Shown here piece by piece: positions 42,147-51,954 of a DNA stretch of 64,000 nucleotides. Both the position numbers and the translations under genes were made by a program. The first letter of the stretch is position 1; the number at the start of each line of letters is the position of its first letter. The stretch spans positions 2,728,001 through 2,792,000 of the forward strand of contig NZ_CP043761.1 in NCBI RefSeq assembly GCF_008386395.1. The letters are read 5' to 3'. This DNA comes from Paenibacillus sp. 37. Lineage in GTDB: Bacteria; Bacillota; Bacilli; Paenibacillales; Paenibacillaceae. The notes below the pieces were generated by a model. That model saw only the letters and a list, made by a program, of their open reading frames with translations. It did not search any database and was not told where the DNA came from.

Positions 42147-43802
42147 TTAACGATACGTAGGATAGATGATGCCAATATCGCGCTCGGTTTTCAAATTTCC
42201 ATCAGCATAACGCTGCATTTCATTGCCTTTGATCTGAATCGGAATGCGCTTTCCTTGATAGTAAAGCTCTCCCTCGACGGTGCGGACGCTCATTCCAATA
42301 ACGCCTTCCAGATGTCCACTATGATCCGTCACCAGTCGAATCCCTGACGGGCCATCCAGATGAACCTTGCCTTCCAGATATACCGTCATGCGATCAGGGG
42401 TGTTGACCAATTCATATCCTACTCCGTTGACTTTTCGGCTATAAGCCGTGTTGCCAGATACGACCTCGCCATGATCCATATCGATAGGGAGTAGACCGGT
42501 AAACCAGAGCTGATTCGATCCAACAGGCATAATTCCGCATAAACGCTCCACATAATCGAGAAGACAAAGGATAGTAGGTGAGTATGTCTCGGTAAAACCT
42601 TGTTCGCCGGTCCATGGGCTGAGTACCTGACCAAAACGCTTATCTTTGGATAGAGCGGACAAGATAGGCTGCATTACCCAGGTTAGCTCCACATATCGAT
42701 GATGATACTCAAATGCGTGTGGTGCCCGAATCAGACTCAGAAAATTGGATGCCCCTCCCCAGCTGTTATAGGAGGAAAAGGGATCAAATCTGGGGTCATC
42801 CATTGAAATTGATGTAAATGGGTATTTTGCGAAAAACTTGCTTGTATTCAACAAGTACCGACGCAGTAGATTATCGAACAATTCACGGTTGCCCACCTCG
42901 CAGGCCATCACGCGGAGCAGCACATCGGATTGCACTCTGACGAATTCGTCATTGCGATCCCGATCATAGAAGAACATATCCTGTTCGTCGTAACAATAAC
43001 GGAAGAGACGTTCCAGGGTGGACTCGGCTTTGGCTTTCCAATCCGTTCCCGACTCCCCCAACTCCTCAGCCATGCGGGACAGATACATGCGCTGACAATA
43101 GATATTGGCAGTCAGATCTGGTGCCAGAAAAGGCAGAATCGGAGAATCCGGGTGGTAGGCAGAAGCATCATTCATATAAGGTGTATCCGGAACATGCCAG
43201 AATCGGGGGGATAAGTCATGTCCAGTGTCAAACGTACTGAAGGCCTCTACACAGCCGCTTCCTCGGGTATTACGGTTGCGGGCAATCCACTCATCGTAAC
43301 GAACCATAGCCTTATACATGGTGTTCAGGAAAGGCGACTGCTTGCCATGATTGTCATGAAGCTGATAGTGGTTCCATACACTGCGTGCCAGTGGAGTGAC
43401 CAATTGGATTTGCCGGAAAGAGGGCCCGTTTGCCGTAAGTTTATACGGAAGCAATCCATCATCTCTTTGCTGCTCGGCTAATGCGAGGTACGTTGTTTCG
43501 GACACGGAAGGAAGCAGGCGAGACAGCAGCTCCGCATTGATGGTACCTGTACTCTCTAACCAACATCCCAGATAGATGCCACCTTCTTGTAAAATGGGAT
43601 CGCTGTCTCCCATGGGCAGGATGCAAGCAAGCAATTTTTCCACTGCTGCATAATACGTAGCTTCCATTCGTCCGCCCGATGCTGCAAACCGGACACCCGA
43701 CGCATGCCATTCCTGTAATAATTGCTGATCTTCCGGTTTAACAGGCTGAACTTGATCCATGATCGACATGTTGCGCAGACGATTCAGTATCTCTTCTGTC
43801 AT
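42147..43802 (-). CDS. Putative (alpha/alpha)6-toroid glycoside hydrolase
   Basis: A 551-residue cytosolic protein with features of GH37/GH63/MGH1-type six-hairpin glycosidases: alternating helices with aromatic and acidic loops, such as GCWLESTGTINAE, QQRDDGLLPYKL, PRFWHVPDTPYMNDASAY, YNSWGGASNFLSL and a C-terminal GEQGFTETYSPTILC, followed by a small beta domain. The exact family and substrate are unclear. It is the last gene of a minus-strand operon after a sugar-binding protein and two ABC permeases, so it probably hydrolyses the imported oligosaccharide. The gap to the SBP gene is 23 bp. Confidence 0.75.
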   Translation of the reverse strand: MTEEILNRLRNMSIMDQVQPVKPEDQQLLQEWHASGVRFAASGGRMEATYYAAVEKLLACILPMGDSDPILQEGGIYLGCWLESTGTINAELLSRLLPSVSETTYLALAEQQRDDGLLPYKLTANGPSFRQIQLVTPLARSVWNHYQLHDNHGKQSPFLNTMYKAMVRYDEWIARNRNTRGSGCVEAFSTFDTGHDLSPRFWHVPDTPYMNDASAYHPDSPILPFLAPDLTANIYCQRMYLSRMAEELGESGTDWKAKAESTLERLFRYCYDEQDMFFYDRDRNDEFVRVQSDVLLRVMACEVGNRELFDNLLRRYLLNTSKFFAKYPFTSISMDDPRFDPFSSYNSWGGASNFLSLIRAPHAFEYHHRYVELTWVMQPILSALSKDKRFGQVLSPWTGEQGFTETYSPTILCLLDYVERLCGIMPVGSNQLWFTGLLPIDMDHGEVVSGNTAYSRKVNGVGYELVNTPDRMTVYLEGKVHLDGPSGIRLVTDHSGHLEGVIGMSVRTVEGELYYQGKRIPIQIKGNEMQRYADGNLKTERDIGIIYPTYR

Positions 43803-43825
43803 ATGTTCCTCCTCTCAGCTTCTGC

Positions 43826-45154
43826 TTATTGATTGGACTCAAAGATGCGAACGGTCCCGTTATAGAAGTCGGAGACAGCCTTCTCCACACTTTTTCGTCC
43901 AAATCCAATCTCCTGATTCGTCGTCTGAGCTAACTTGGAGAACTCTGCAAATCCCGGCGGGTTGTAGCTTACGTCAAAAGGTTCAGTCTTCGTAGCTTCA
44001 GAGACAAGATTTGTATAGTTATAGACAATCTCCTCCACAGGGCCTGCACCTTCCTGAAGAAGAGTACGATTGGCTTCCGTAACGGGCACGCCGCGGTCAT
44101 TACCGAGGATTTTAGCTGCTTCCGGATCATGAATCCAGAAGTCCATTAACATTGCCACTTCCTTCGGATGTTTGGTATTTGCGTAACCTGATAATCCCTG
44201 ACTCGACTCAAATACAACACCCGTTCCCTTAGGACCTCGTGGTACAGGGAAAAGAACCAAAGGGTCTTCCGTCAAGCTCTGGAATGCAGCGAGCTGGTTG
44301 GATGGCAGTAGAGTCATGGCTGCTTTGCCTGTGATTAACAGGGATTTACTGGTATCATCATGCGGGTTGGAAACCTGCAATTCCGGTGTGACTACACCGC
44401 CGGATGCCGAAGTCTTCTCCCAATACTGGAACCATTCCAGAATGTCTTCCTTGGCGAATCCAAGTGTACCGTTTTTCATGTCATACAGTTGTTTACCCCG
44501 TTGTTTTAGAAAAATATCCATCCCGTCGACGGTGAAATTATAGGTTCCATAGAAGCCGTCCCCGAGTTTGTCGGATAACTCCTTGCTGATGGCGGCATAG
44601 TCCGCCCAGTCCCAATCGGAAGCTGGCAAAGGCACGCCGGCTTTCTCAAAGAGTGCCTTGTTAACAATAATTCCTCTTGCGTTGGCACCGGCAGAAATAT
44701 GTTGCAGCTTCCCGTCGAGACGTCCGTATTCGATCATAGTTTCATCCATACCATCCAGATTCAGTTCGTTGCCAACATATGGGTCTAGGTTAAGGAGGAC
44801 ATCTTTTTTGGCATAATCAACGACATTTCCACCGAGGAAAAAGATATCCGGTGCTGTGCCTGATGCCAACTGGGTATTCAGCTTGTCGAAATATCCAGAG
44901 GAGGGTGCAAATTCACCTGAAATTTTAATTTCCGGGTGTTTTGCCTGAAAGATCTTGAGGGCTTCATTCGTAATATCTGCCCGTTTCTGGTCACCCCACC
45001 ACATGATGCGAAGTTCGACCTGCCCGCCTTCGGTAGTTCCATTATCATTACCATTGCCTGCATTATTAGTAGCACCTGTATGGTCTGTTCCAGAGCAAGC
45101 TGTTACGAATAACAAAAGTGAAGTGATTATACCAATCATGAAACGTTTGAACAT
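43826..45154 (-). CDS. Sugar ABC transporter substrate-binding lipoprotein
   Basis: A 442-residue extracellular solute-binding protein of family 1. The signal peptide ends in lipobox VTAC (about residues 17-20), followed by a Gly/Asn-rich linker. The mature part begins ELRIMWWGDQKRADITNEALKIF (given in part) and shows GTAPDIFFLGG, typical of carbohydrate-binding proteins. It captures an oligosaccharide for the two permeases encoded upstream in the operon. An ATPase gene is absent, as is common where MsmX-type ATPases are shared. Confidence 0.92.
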   Translation of the reverse strand: MFKRFMIGIITSLLLFVTACSGTDHTGATNNAGNGNDNGTTEGGQVELRIMWWGDQKRADITNEALKIFQAKHPEIKISGEFAPSSGYFDKLNTQLASGTAPDIFFLGGNVVDYAKKDVLLNLDPYVGNELNLDGMDETMIEYGRLDGKLQHISAGANARGIIVNKALFEKAGVPLPASDWDWADYAAISKELSDKLGDGFYGTYNFTVDGMDIFLKQRGKQLYDMKNGTLGFAKEDILEWFQYWEKTSASGGVVTPELQVSNPHDDTSKSLLITGKAAMTLLPSNQLAAFQSLTEDPLVLFPVPRGPKGTGVVFESSQGLSGYANTKHPKEVAMLMDFWIHDPEAAKILGNDRGVPVTEANRTLLQEGAGPVEEIVYNYTNLVSEATKTEPFDVSYNPPGFAEFSKLAQTTNQEIGFGRKSVEKAVSDFYNGTVRIFESNQ

Positions 45155-45193
45155 GGTGAATCCCCCTGACTATGGATAATGAGAAACGTGTTG

Positions 45194-46039
45194 TTACTTC
45201 AGACCTGTTGTTGCAATGCCTTCAAGGAAATATCGCTGAAACAGTAAAAAGATGATGGTCACGGGAAGCAGTGACAGGGTAGACATGGCGAGCAATGCGC
45301 CCCAATCGGATTGTCCTGAGGGGTCAAAGAGAGACCGGATGCCCAGCTGCACGGTGAACAGATCAATTTTGCTCAGATAGATCATCTGGCTGAAAAAGTC
45401 ATCCCAGCTCCACAGGAAGGTGAAGATGGCTGTTGTAATCAGTGCCGGAACGAGCAGAGGCACTACGATTCTGAAAAAAATCTGTGATTGCCCGCAACCG
45501 TCAATGGTTGCACTCTCGTCCAGTTCCCGCGGTATACCGCGTATGAATTGAACCATGAGCAAGATGAAGAAAGAATCCTGCGCGAGCCACTTGGGCAGAA
45601 TCAATGGGAAATACGTATTAATCCATTGAAGCTCATTATAGAGAATGTACTGGGGCACCAGAGTAACATGGTAAGGCAACATAATCGTGATCAACATCAT
45701 GCTGAACCACAGGCCTTTGAATCTGAACTTCAATCTGGAGAAAGCAAAGGCTGCAAGGGAACAGGAGATCACATTACCCAGCACACTCATGACCGAGATC
45801 AGAACGGAGTTGCCGAAGAAACGGCCAAAGGAGATGCCCTGCAGACCTTTCCAGCCATTAATATAGTGCTCCAGCGTGAAGCTGGTTGGGAAAAGACTGC
45901 CACTGGTGAAAATGAGATGGTTCGGTTTAAACGAACTGAGAATTAACCATAGCACAGGATATAACATCAGCAGACCGAAAAGTATAATTGCGGCATGCCT
46001 CCCGGCCTGAACTAATTGTCGTTTGATTGGCATATGCAT
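45194..46039 (-). CDS. Carbohydrate ABC transporter permease (MalG type)
   Basis: A 281-residue inner membrane permease with six hydrophobic segments. The cytoplasmic EAA motif is visible as ELDESATIDGCGQSQIFFRI at about residues 185-205, which contacts the ATPase. The ending YFLEGIATTGLK is typical of MalG-like permeases (usual GLTAGAVKG). Its start overlaps the stop of the MalF-type gene by one base, and the binding-protein gene follows 39 bp later. Confidence 0.93.
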   Translation of the reverse strand: MHMPIKRQLVQAGRHAAIILFGLLMLYPVLWLILSSFKPNHLIFTSGSLFPTSFTLEHYINGWKGLQGISFGRFFGNSVLISVMSVLGNVISCSLAAFAFSRLKFRFKGLWFSMMLITIMLPYHVTLVPQYILYNELQWINTYFPLILPKWLAQDSFFILLMVQFIRGIPRELDESATIDGCGQSQIFFRIVVPLLVPALITTAIFTFLWSWDDFFSQMIYLSKIDLFTVQLGIRSLFDPSGQSDWGALLAMSTLSLLPVTIIFLLFQRYFLEGIATTGLK

Positions 46040-46953
46040 TACCTCCCCTCCTGATTATCCCCGTAGAACACCCAAAATCGGGATGTAACAAAAACGATTG
46101 CGGTGAATACTCCGATAATGACCAACATGATCCAAGCCAGAGCCGAAGCATAACCCATATCAAAGAACGAGAAACCTTTCAGATACAGATACAAGGTATA
46201 GAACATTGTTGCGTCAAGTGGGCCTCCGCGACCATCCCCGATCACGTAAGCGGGTGTAAACGCCTGGAATGAATTGATCATGCTCATGATCAGGTTAAAA
46301 AAGATAACGGGGGAGAGCATGGGCAGGGTGATTCCAAAAAATTGACGTATCTTTCCCGCTCCATCGACATCGGAAGCTTCATACAAGTCTGCCGGGATCT
46401 GTTTCAGACCCGCAAGAAAGATAACCATGGCAGACCCAAATTGCCACACGGATAGGGTGATGATGGTATAAACCACATAATCCGGATGTGCAATCCAGGA
46501 CGGACCAGAGATGCCAAACCAGCTTAGAAACTGGTTGACCAGTCCGTTCCCCTCAAAAAGTTGCCGCCAGACGATTGCAATCGCGACGCTGCCGCCCAAG
46601 AGGGAAGGGATGTAATATACAGTCCGGTAGATGCCGAGGGCTCGAATACCTTTGTTCAGCGCCATCGCTACCAGTAGAGCAAAGGCAAGCCTTAGTGGGA
46701 CAGATAAAAAAACATAATAAAATGTCAGCCCCAAGGACCTGCGAAAAGTATCGTCCTCGGTAAAAATGTGAACATAGTTGCTAAGTCCGGTCCAAGTCGG
46801 TGATGACAGCAGATTGAATTTGGTCATGGATAAGTATAGGGACGCAATCATCGGTCCCAGTGTCAGACAGAAGAGTCCGATCAGCCAGGGCAGAAGAAAC
46901 AAGTAGGCTGTGGTATTCTGCTGACCGTATAAGGGCTTGGTCTTTTTTTCCAT
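46039..46953 (-). CDS. Sugar ABC transporter permease (MalF type)
   Basis: A 304-residue membrane permease with six hydrophobic helices and the EAA motif (DLYEASDVDGAGKIRQFFGI) at about residue 208. It is the first gene of the transporter part of the operon. Two adjacent ATG codons lie at 46956 and 46953; the second has GGGAGG 6 bases upstream, so it is preferred. The gene is 116 bp after the YesN-type response regulator, with no clear terminator between them, so read-through is possible. Confidence 0.93.
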   Translation of the reverse strand: MEKKTKPLYGQQNTTAYLFLLPWLIGLFCLTLGPMIASLYLSMTKFNLLSSPTWTGLSNYVHIFTEDDTFRRSLGLTFYYVFLSVPLRLAFALLVAMALNKGIRALGIYRTVYYIPSLLGGSVAIAIVWRQLFEGNGLVNQFLSWFGISGPSWIAHPDYVVYTIITLSVWQFGSAMVIFLAGLKQIPADLYEASDVDGAGKIRQFFGITLPMLSPVIFFNLIMSMINSFQAFTPAYVIGDGRGGPLDATMFYTLYLYLKGFSFFDMGYASALAWIMLVIIGVFTAIVFVTSRFWVFYGDNQEGR

Positions 46954-47069
46954 CATGTGCCTCCCTTCTGAATCGATAAAATTCAAGGTTACTCACTGTG
47001 AATCCGCTTACAACATGCGGCGTTCTCTGGGTAACCACATCATACCGGGGAAGGGGAGAAGCTTGAATC

Positions 47070-48626
47070 TTATTTCTTCGGATCATGGTTATCGATTTTT
47101 TCGGAATGCTGCAACCGATAGTCTGAAGGACTCATGTTGAACATTCTTTTGAATTTCGAACTGAAATAACTTGGCGAACTGAAACCTGTCAGTTCAGTAA
47201 TATCCCATACCGTTAATTGAGTATCCTTCAGCAGTTGCAAGGCATGTTTCATCCGAACACCCGTCACATATTGAACAAAAGAGGTACCTGCCCCTTCCTT
47301 AAACAATTCGGAGAAATAGGTAGGGTAATAGTTGAATCGTTCAGCAAGTAACGTCAACGTGAGCTCCTGCATATAGTTCTCTTCGATATATCGCTTGGCT
47401 AACTCTATAACCGTCCCATCCCCATTTTCCGAAGGAAGTTGTCGACCCAGTAAGTCTTGAGCCCATTGCATTAATAAGCGTTCTGCTTGATCTGGCGTCT
47501 TAAGCCACAGTATCCATTCCGGGGCCATAGGATAATCCATCAACAGTGAAATTTGAAAAATACTTCGTGTCATTCGGGAGGGAGAGAGCTGGAATGCCTC
47601 GTGAATCTCCTTGTGGATGATGCTGCGGAAGGAGTCCAGTTCCCCACGAATGAGGCAGCGATGCAGCGTACGTGTCGTTTCCTCAGGCAGTAATGGACTA
47701 TAGTCTGTTCCTGCCTGAGGGTTCAGCCCGCTGCCAGCCCGTTCAGCTGAATTCCAAGCCAGAAGGGAATGGATATAACCTTCTTTCCAGTGCTCAAGTC
47801 CAGATACAGATCGTCCAATCCCAACCCTAATATTCATGGAAAAAACGGATGCCGTAAGTTCCGCGAGCTGCTGGATGAATTCGTGTTGAACACCGTCTGG
47901 TGTCATGAAATGCATGATCCCTGCGTGTGCCGAATCATGAAATACCTGGACATTGTCTGAATCAGACTGGGCGATTTCATAACATACCATCTCAAAAGGA
48001 AGATGCATCTGCTCGTGTAAGCGATCTTCTCGAAGATCCTGCTTGTCCGAGTGACTTATACTGGCGGTGATGAAACAGACCTTCTGATCCTGCCATGATT
48101 CGAGATGGAACAATCTCAGCCGTTCTGGCATGGAGGAAGGCGGTAGGCGATTGCCTTTGACGAGATCAAGAAGGAAACGTTCTTTCATTTCCCGGTAATA
48201 CTGAGAGAGTCGCCATTGCAACAATTCGGAATCGCCTCGCACTTTACGTTGTTCATCCAGATCCGCTTTGATTTTGCCTAAAGTGGCTTTTAGTTCATCC
48301 CGGGTTACAGGCTTCAGTAAATAATCCATCACCTGGCTACGGACACCTGCTCTGGCATATTGAAAATCTTCATAACCCGTGATAATGATAATCTGAATGG
48401 AAGGGTTATAACTGCGACAGACATCCAATAATCGGACGCCATTCATGACAGGCATATTCATATCGGTAATCAACAAGTCAAAATGTTCAGATTGTAAAAG
48501 TTCATCCGCTTCGATTCCGTTAGCGGCTTCTCCTGTTATGGCAAAGCCCATGCCATGCCAATCGACTTTCAATTTCAACCCTTCGCGAACTTCAATCTCG
48601 TCATCTGCGATTAATACGTTGTACAT
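47070..48626 (-). CDS. YesN-type response regulator with AraC DNA-binding domain
   Basis: A 518-residue regulator. The receiver domain (about 1-120) has DDE acidic residues, phosphoacceptor Asp in LLITDMNMP, and LKPVTRDE. A central region of unknown function follows, then two AraC helix-turn-helices at about 410-510 (LTLTLLAERFNYYPTYFSELF; TVWDITELTGFSSPSYFSSKF). The start at 48626 has AGGAGG 6 bases upstream and overlaps the kinase gene by 26 bp. With the kinase it forms a YesMN pair that probably controls the downstream sugar ABC genes. Confidence 0.92.
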   Translation of the reverse strand: MYNVLIADDEIEVREGLKLKVDWHGMGFAITGEAANGIEADELLQSEHFDLLITDMNMPVMNGVRLLDVCRSYNPSIQIIIITGYEDFQYARAGVRSQVMDYLLKPVTRDELKATLGKIKADLDEQRKVRGDSELLQWRLSQYYREMKERFLLDLVKGNRLPPSSMPERLRLFHLESWQDQKVCFITASISHSDKQDLREDRLHEQMHLPFEMVCYEIAQSDSDNVQVFHDSAHAGIMHFMTPDGVQHEFIQQLAELTASVFSMNIRVGIGRSVSGLEHWKEGYIHSLLAWNSAERAGSGLNPQAGTDYSPLLPEETTRTLHRCLIRGELDSFRSIIHKEIHEAFQLSPSRMTRSIFQISLLMDYPMAPEWILWLKTPDQAERLLMQWAQDLLGRQLPSENGDGTVIELAKRYIEENYMQELTLTLLAERFNYYPTYFSELFKEGAGTSFVQYVTGVRMKHALQLLKDTQLTVWDITELTGFSSPSYFSSKFKRMFNMSPSDYRLQHSEKIDNHDPKK

Positions 48627-50418
48627 CATATTCCTCCTGTACGGGTAGAGTCAGTTCAATACATGCGCCACTGCTCTCATCGTTCATCATATGAACCGTG
48701 AATAAGGCACCATAATGCAGGCGGCAACGAGCAATCACATTGCCAAGTCCAATATGCCAGCCTTTATTAAGCAATATGGATTCCAATGAGGGGGAAGTAT
48801 CAGGGTGATTCATTTTATGGATTATCTCTGCTGGAATACCCGGTCCGTTGTCTGAAACGCGGATTTGCAGACGATCATACAGCCGGTTGATCCGTATTTG
48901 TACCTGAGCTGTTGTCTGATGCTTGAAGCTGTATTTCACTGCATTTTCAATAAGTGGCTGAAGAATAAACTTGATGATGACCATGGAGTTCAGTGAGCCT
49001 TCCTTTGTTATCGAAATGTCGAGCTTATGACCGAAACGGGTCTGCAAAATGGAGATATAACGCTGCACATAATCCAGCTCTTCCATTAGGGGAACAAGAT
49101 CGTCATTGGTGTTAATGGAAAAGCGCATCATTTTACCCAAATCCTCAATGACCTGAACCGTATCATCCGTTCTACGCTGAATGGCAAGACTGCTTACCAG
49201 CTCCAAGGTATTAAACATAAAATGCGGATTAATCTGTATGAGAAGTGCTTTATACTCTGCTTGCTGGCGAAGCAGCTTCAGCTCGAATTCATTCTGGATA
49301 TGCTGCCGCAGCTGACTGATCATATAACGGAAGGTAAAGATGACATAACTGATCTCGCTCTTTACATTTTTATCTGGAGGCAGAATTGAATCCGCTTGGT
49401 CAAAAGCACCTCGTTGAACCTGTCTCATGGCCAGCACCAGTCTGGTCAAAGGTTTGGTTACACCGTGGGATAACCAGGCAGCCGCCAAGAGGGAGACCAG
49501 AATCAGGACAATTGTCACCACCACAATCGTGCTTTGGAGCTTATGGAGAGAGAGATACATTTCCTTTTCAGGTGCCAGACCTGCCAACATCCAGCCGGTA
49601 CGTCCCAGTTTCTTGAAAACAAGGATGTCTCGCTGTCCTTCATGGTTGGTGAGGTATGCCACACCGGATTTGAGCGGGCTGTTTCGAAACCGATCGATCT
49701 CTGCGGTAGCTACAACACCTAACGCGTTTACCTGCTGTGAGAGAATAGGATTTCCTTGCTCTCCCAGTAGAAAAATAGTGCTATTCTCCGCAAGATGTAT
49801 GCGACGGAGCGGTTCCAGAAAATAGGATTCACTGACATTCACCTTCATGACACTCTGCGCTGTAGCATGATGAAAGGTGCCAATGGGCATCAGCAGACTG
49901 ACCACCGGGTTACCATGATCTCTGACACGTTCATGTTGATCGGTGTGTGCAGGTAACCAGCGTTCCCCCAACGTGTAGAAATTCGTATACCAGGATTCTT
50001 GTACAAAGGCAGGGTCATATGTCACCTGATTCTCGCTGCCAATTCGCAGTCCATTCCGTCGATAGATGGATACATCCGAGATACTGGTGTAACTGTTGGT
50101 TGCCTGAGTGAGGAAGCGGCTCATCGCGAGGTTGGCCAGCATCTTTTCTCCTTCCGGAAGGTTAGGATCACTGATCGCGTTATCCCAGTTCTTGCCCATA
50201 TCACTGTTGAAAACAAGTGAGGCGACATCATAGATCTGCATCTGCACCATGTCTACGTATGAACCGTATTCCTCCATTTTCTCAAGAGCAGAGGATTCGA
50301 TGTAAGAGCGAATGACCGTGCGAGATTCCTTGAAGAGCAGGTAGGAGAGTGTACCAAAAGCGAGGACAAACAGGACAACGATAAAGGCAATCAGGCGGTT
50401 TTTTAAAGAGAAGAACAT
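48601..50418 (-). CDS. YesM-type sensor histidine kinase
   Basis: A 605-residue membrane kinase. One N-terminal and one central transmembrane helix (about residues 9-28 and 295-318) flank a large extracytoplasmic sensor of about 260 residues, probably dCache-like. A HAMP domain follows, then the His_kinase/YesM H-box with LLIQINPHFMFNTLEL at about 405-420 and a HATPase domain with NAVKYSFKH and DNGPGIPAE. It probably senses an extracellular carbohydrate or its binding protein. The next gene on the strand, the YesN regulator, overlaps it. Confidence 0.92.
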   Translation of the reverse strand: MFFSLKNRLIAFIVVLFVLAFGTLSYLLFKESRTVIRSYIESSALEKMEEYGSYVDMVQMQIYDVASLVFNSDMGKNWDNAISDPNLPEGEKMLANLAMSRFLTQATNSYTSISDVSIYRRNGLRIGSENQVTYDPAFVQESWYTNFYTLGERWLPAHTDQHERVRDHGNPVVSLLMPIGTFHHATAQSVMKVNVSESYFLEPLRRIHLAENSTIFLLGEQGNPILSQQVNALGVVATAEIDRFRNSPLKSGVAYLTNHEGQRDILVFKKLGRTGWMLAGLAPEKEMYLSLHKLQSTIVVVTIVLILVSLLAAAWLSHGVTKPLTRLVLAMRQVQRGAFDQADSILPPDKNVKSEISYVIFTFRYMISQLRQHIQNEFELKLLRQQAEYKALLIQINPHFMFNTLELVSSLAIQRRTDDTVQVIEDLGKMMRFSINTNDDLVPLMEELDYVQRYISILQTRFGHKLDISITKEGSLNSMVIIKFILQPLIENAVKYSFKHQTTAQVQIRINRLYDRLQIRVSDNGPGIPAEIIHKMNHPDTSPSLESILLNKGWHIGLGNVIARCRLHYGALFTVHMMNDESSGACIELTLPVQEEYDVQRINRR

Positions 50419-50471
50419 GGATTTCCTCCTTCTAGCGAGTCAACTTGTGTGCAGGTTAATTATAAAAATAT

Positions 50472-50501
50472 AAAAAAGACTGCGTAATATGCGCAGCCTT
50501 A
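50472..50501 (-). terminator. Terminator of the Gfo/Idh gene (minus strand)
   Basis: On the minus strand GGCTGCG and CGCAGTC pair around a 7-base loop and are followed by TTTTTT. It separates the dehydrogenase gene from the YesM gene. Confidence 0.8.
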
Positions 50502-50537
50502 AAATGAAATTAATAATGTAGTGAAGACCTGGGAGAC

Positions 50538-51827
50538 TTAGAACCGAACCAGATTATTGACGTTGACAGGCAAGCCTGTGGCAATGGCACGATTGGCCGC
50601 AATCCCAGTCAGAATGGATCTGGCACCGTCCACGTGATTAGCAGCACGATGGAACGGATCTTCTACAGGCTCTCCAAACAGATCATTCAGCAGAACCGGG
50701 TCACCTCCGCCATGTCCACCTGCTTTTTCTTCCACTTCAACCTCATATGGCGCACCGAACATCGGAAGGACCCGCAACGTTTTACCGATCAGAGCACCTT
50801 CTTTACTTTTGTCACCTAATGAATTGACATAGGATTGTTCCACAATGTTCATCTCAATCCGGCCTTTGGTGCCGTTAATGGCAATACGGTAACCTTCCCA
50901 TGGCTGATAGGCAACGAGGGAGTACGTCAGAATGGCTTTGCTCCGATACTTCACAAGAACACCCATTGTATCCTCAATGTTGATACCATCCCCAAATACA
51001 CTCTGATCCCGCTGATAACCATCTTCTGATTCGGCATCCAGATACATGGACTTCATATGTGCGTCTGAATCCAAATGCAGTGCAAAAGGATCTTCCTTCG
51101 CGATCGGGTTGCCAGTTGCTCGATTGTAGAACTGCGTTACACCACGTTCTTCTGCGTTTTCTCTGCCGTAAAACATCAGATCACCGAATGCAAACACGGT
51201 CTCCGGTTGCGAGCCGATCCAGAAATTCACCAAATCGAAGTGATGGGTGGATTTGTGAACGAGCAGTCCTCCGCTGTTACGCTTGTCCCGATGCCAACGG
51301 CGGAAATAATCTGCCCCGTGGCGGGTATTCAGCAGCCATTCAAAGTGAACGGACGTGACTTTTCCGATGGTATCATTCAGAATAAGTTCCCGAATCTTCG
51401 TATGGTGCGGCGCATAACGGTAGTTAAAGGTAACTCTGACGTTCTGGCCAGTGCGCTTGACTGCATCCAGAATGTCCTGGCATTTCTCCTCATCGATCGT
51501 CATTGGTTTCTCGGTGACAACGTCACAACCCAGTTCCATCGCGCGAATGATGTACTTGTGATGGGTACGGTCAACGCTGGTTACGATGACATAGTCAGGC
51601 TTCTCGTTCTCAATCATCTGATCAAACTGATCCGCAGGATAGGTGGGTACCTCTGGATAATCGTACTTTTCCTTCAGCAGTTGATTCGCGTAATTCATGC
51701 GGACTTGATTTATATCACAAAAGCCGACAAGCTCGGAAGTATCCCTGTAATCCCGGGTTAATGCACCATAAAAGAATTCCGCACGGCCGCCGGTTCCGAC
51801 TAATACATAACGTTTCTTGCTACTCAT
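50538..51827 (-). CDS. Gfo/Idh/MocA family oxidoreductase
   Basis: A 429-residue NAD(P)-dependent dehydrogenase. The N-terminal Rossmann motif is VLVGTGGRAEFFYGAL. The catalytic EKP motif is in DVVTEKPMTIDEE at about residues 102-114. GGLLVHKSTHHFDLVNFWIG-type sequence (in part) marks the C-terminal domain with its conserved His residues. The family oxidises or reduces sugars and inositols; the substrate is unknown. It is divergent from an AraC regulator at 51955, with direct repeats between them, so that regulator probably controls it. Confidence 0.92.
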   Translation of the reverse strand: MSSKKRYVLVGTGGRAEFFYGALTRDYRDTSELVGFCDINQVRMNYANQLLKEKYDYPEVPTYPADQFDQMIENEKPDYVIVTSVDRTHHKYIIRAMELGCDVVTEKPMTIDEEKCQDILDAVKRTGQNVRVTFNYRYAPHHTKIRELILNDTIGKVTSVHFEWLLNTRHGADYFRRWHRDKRNSGGLLVHKSTHHFDLVNFWIGSQPETVFAFGDLMFYGRENAEERGVTQFYNRATGNPIAKEDPFALHLDSDAHMKSMYLDAESEDGYQRDQSVFGDGINIEDTMGVLVKYRSKAILTYSLVAYQPWEGYRIAINGTKGRIEMNIVEQSYVNSLGDKSKEGALIGKTLRVLPMFGAPYEVEVEEKAGGHGGGDPVLLNDLFGEPVEDPFHRAANHVDGARSILTGIAANRAIATGLPVNVNNLVRF

Positions 51828-51881
51828 GTCTATCGCCTCCTTGAATATAGCTTTAGACTATAACAAGGGAGTACTTCTTTC

Positions 51882-51931
51882 GCCGCATTTTATGCGTAAC
51901 CGCTTTCAAATGCCGCATATTTTGCTATAAT
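51882..51931 (+). promoter_or_regulatory. Direct repeats and promoter between Gfo/Idh and AraC genes
   Basis: GCCGCATTTTATGC (51882-51895) and GCCGCATATTTTGC (51912-51925) are direct repeats 30 bases apart, about three helical turns, in the divergent region. The second abuts a -10 TATAAT at 51926-51931. This layout is usual for AraC-type operators. Confidence 0.55.
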
Positions 51932-51954
51932 TTATGGAAAGGAGAGAGGCCGAC

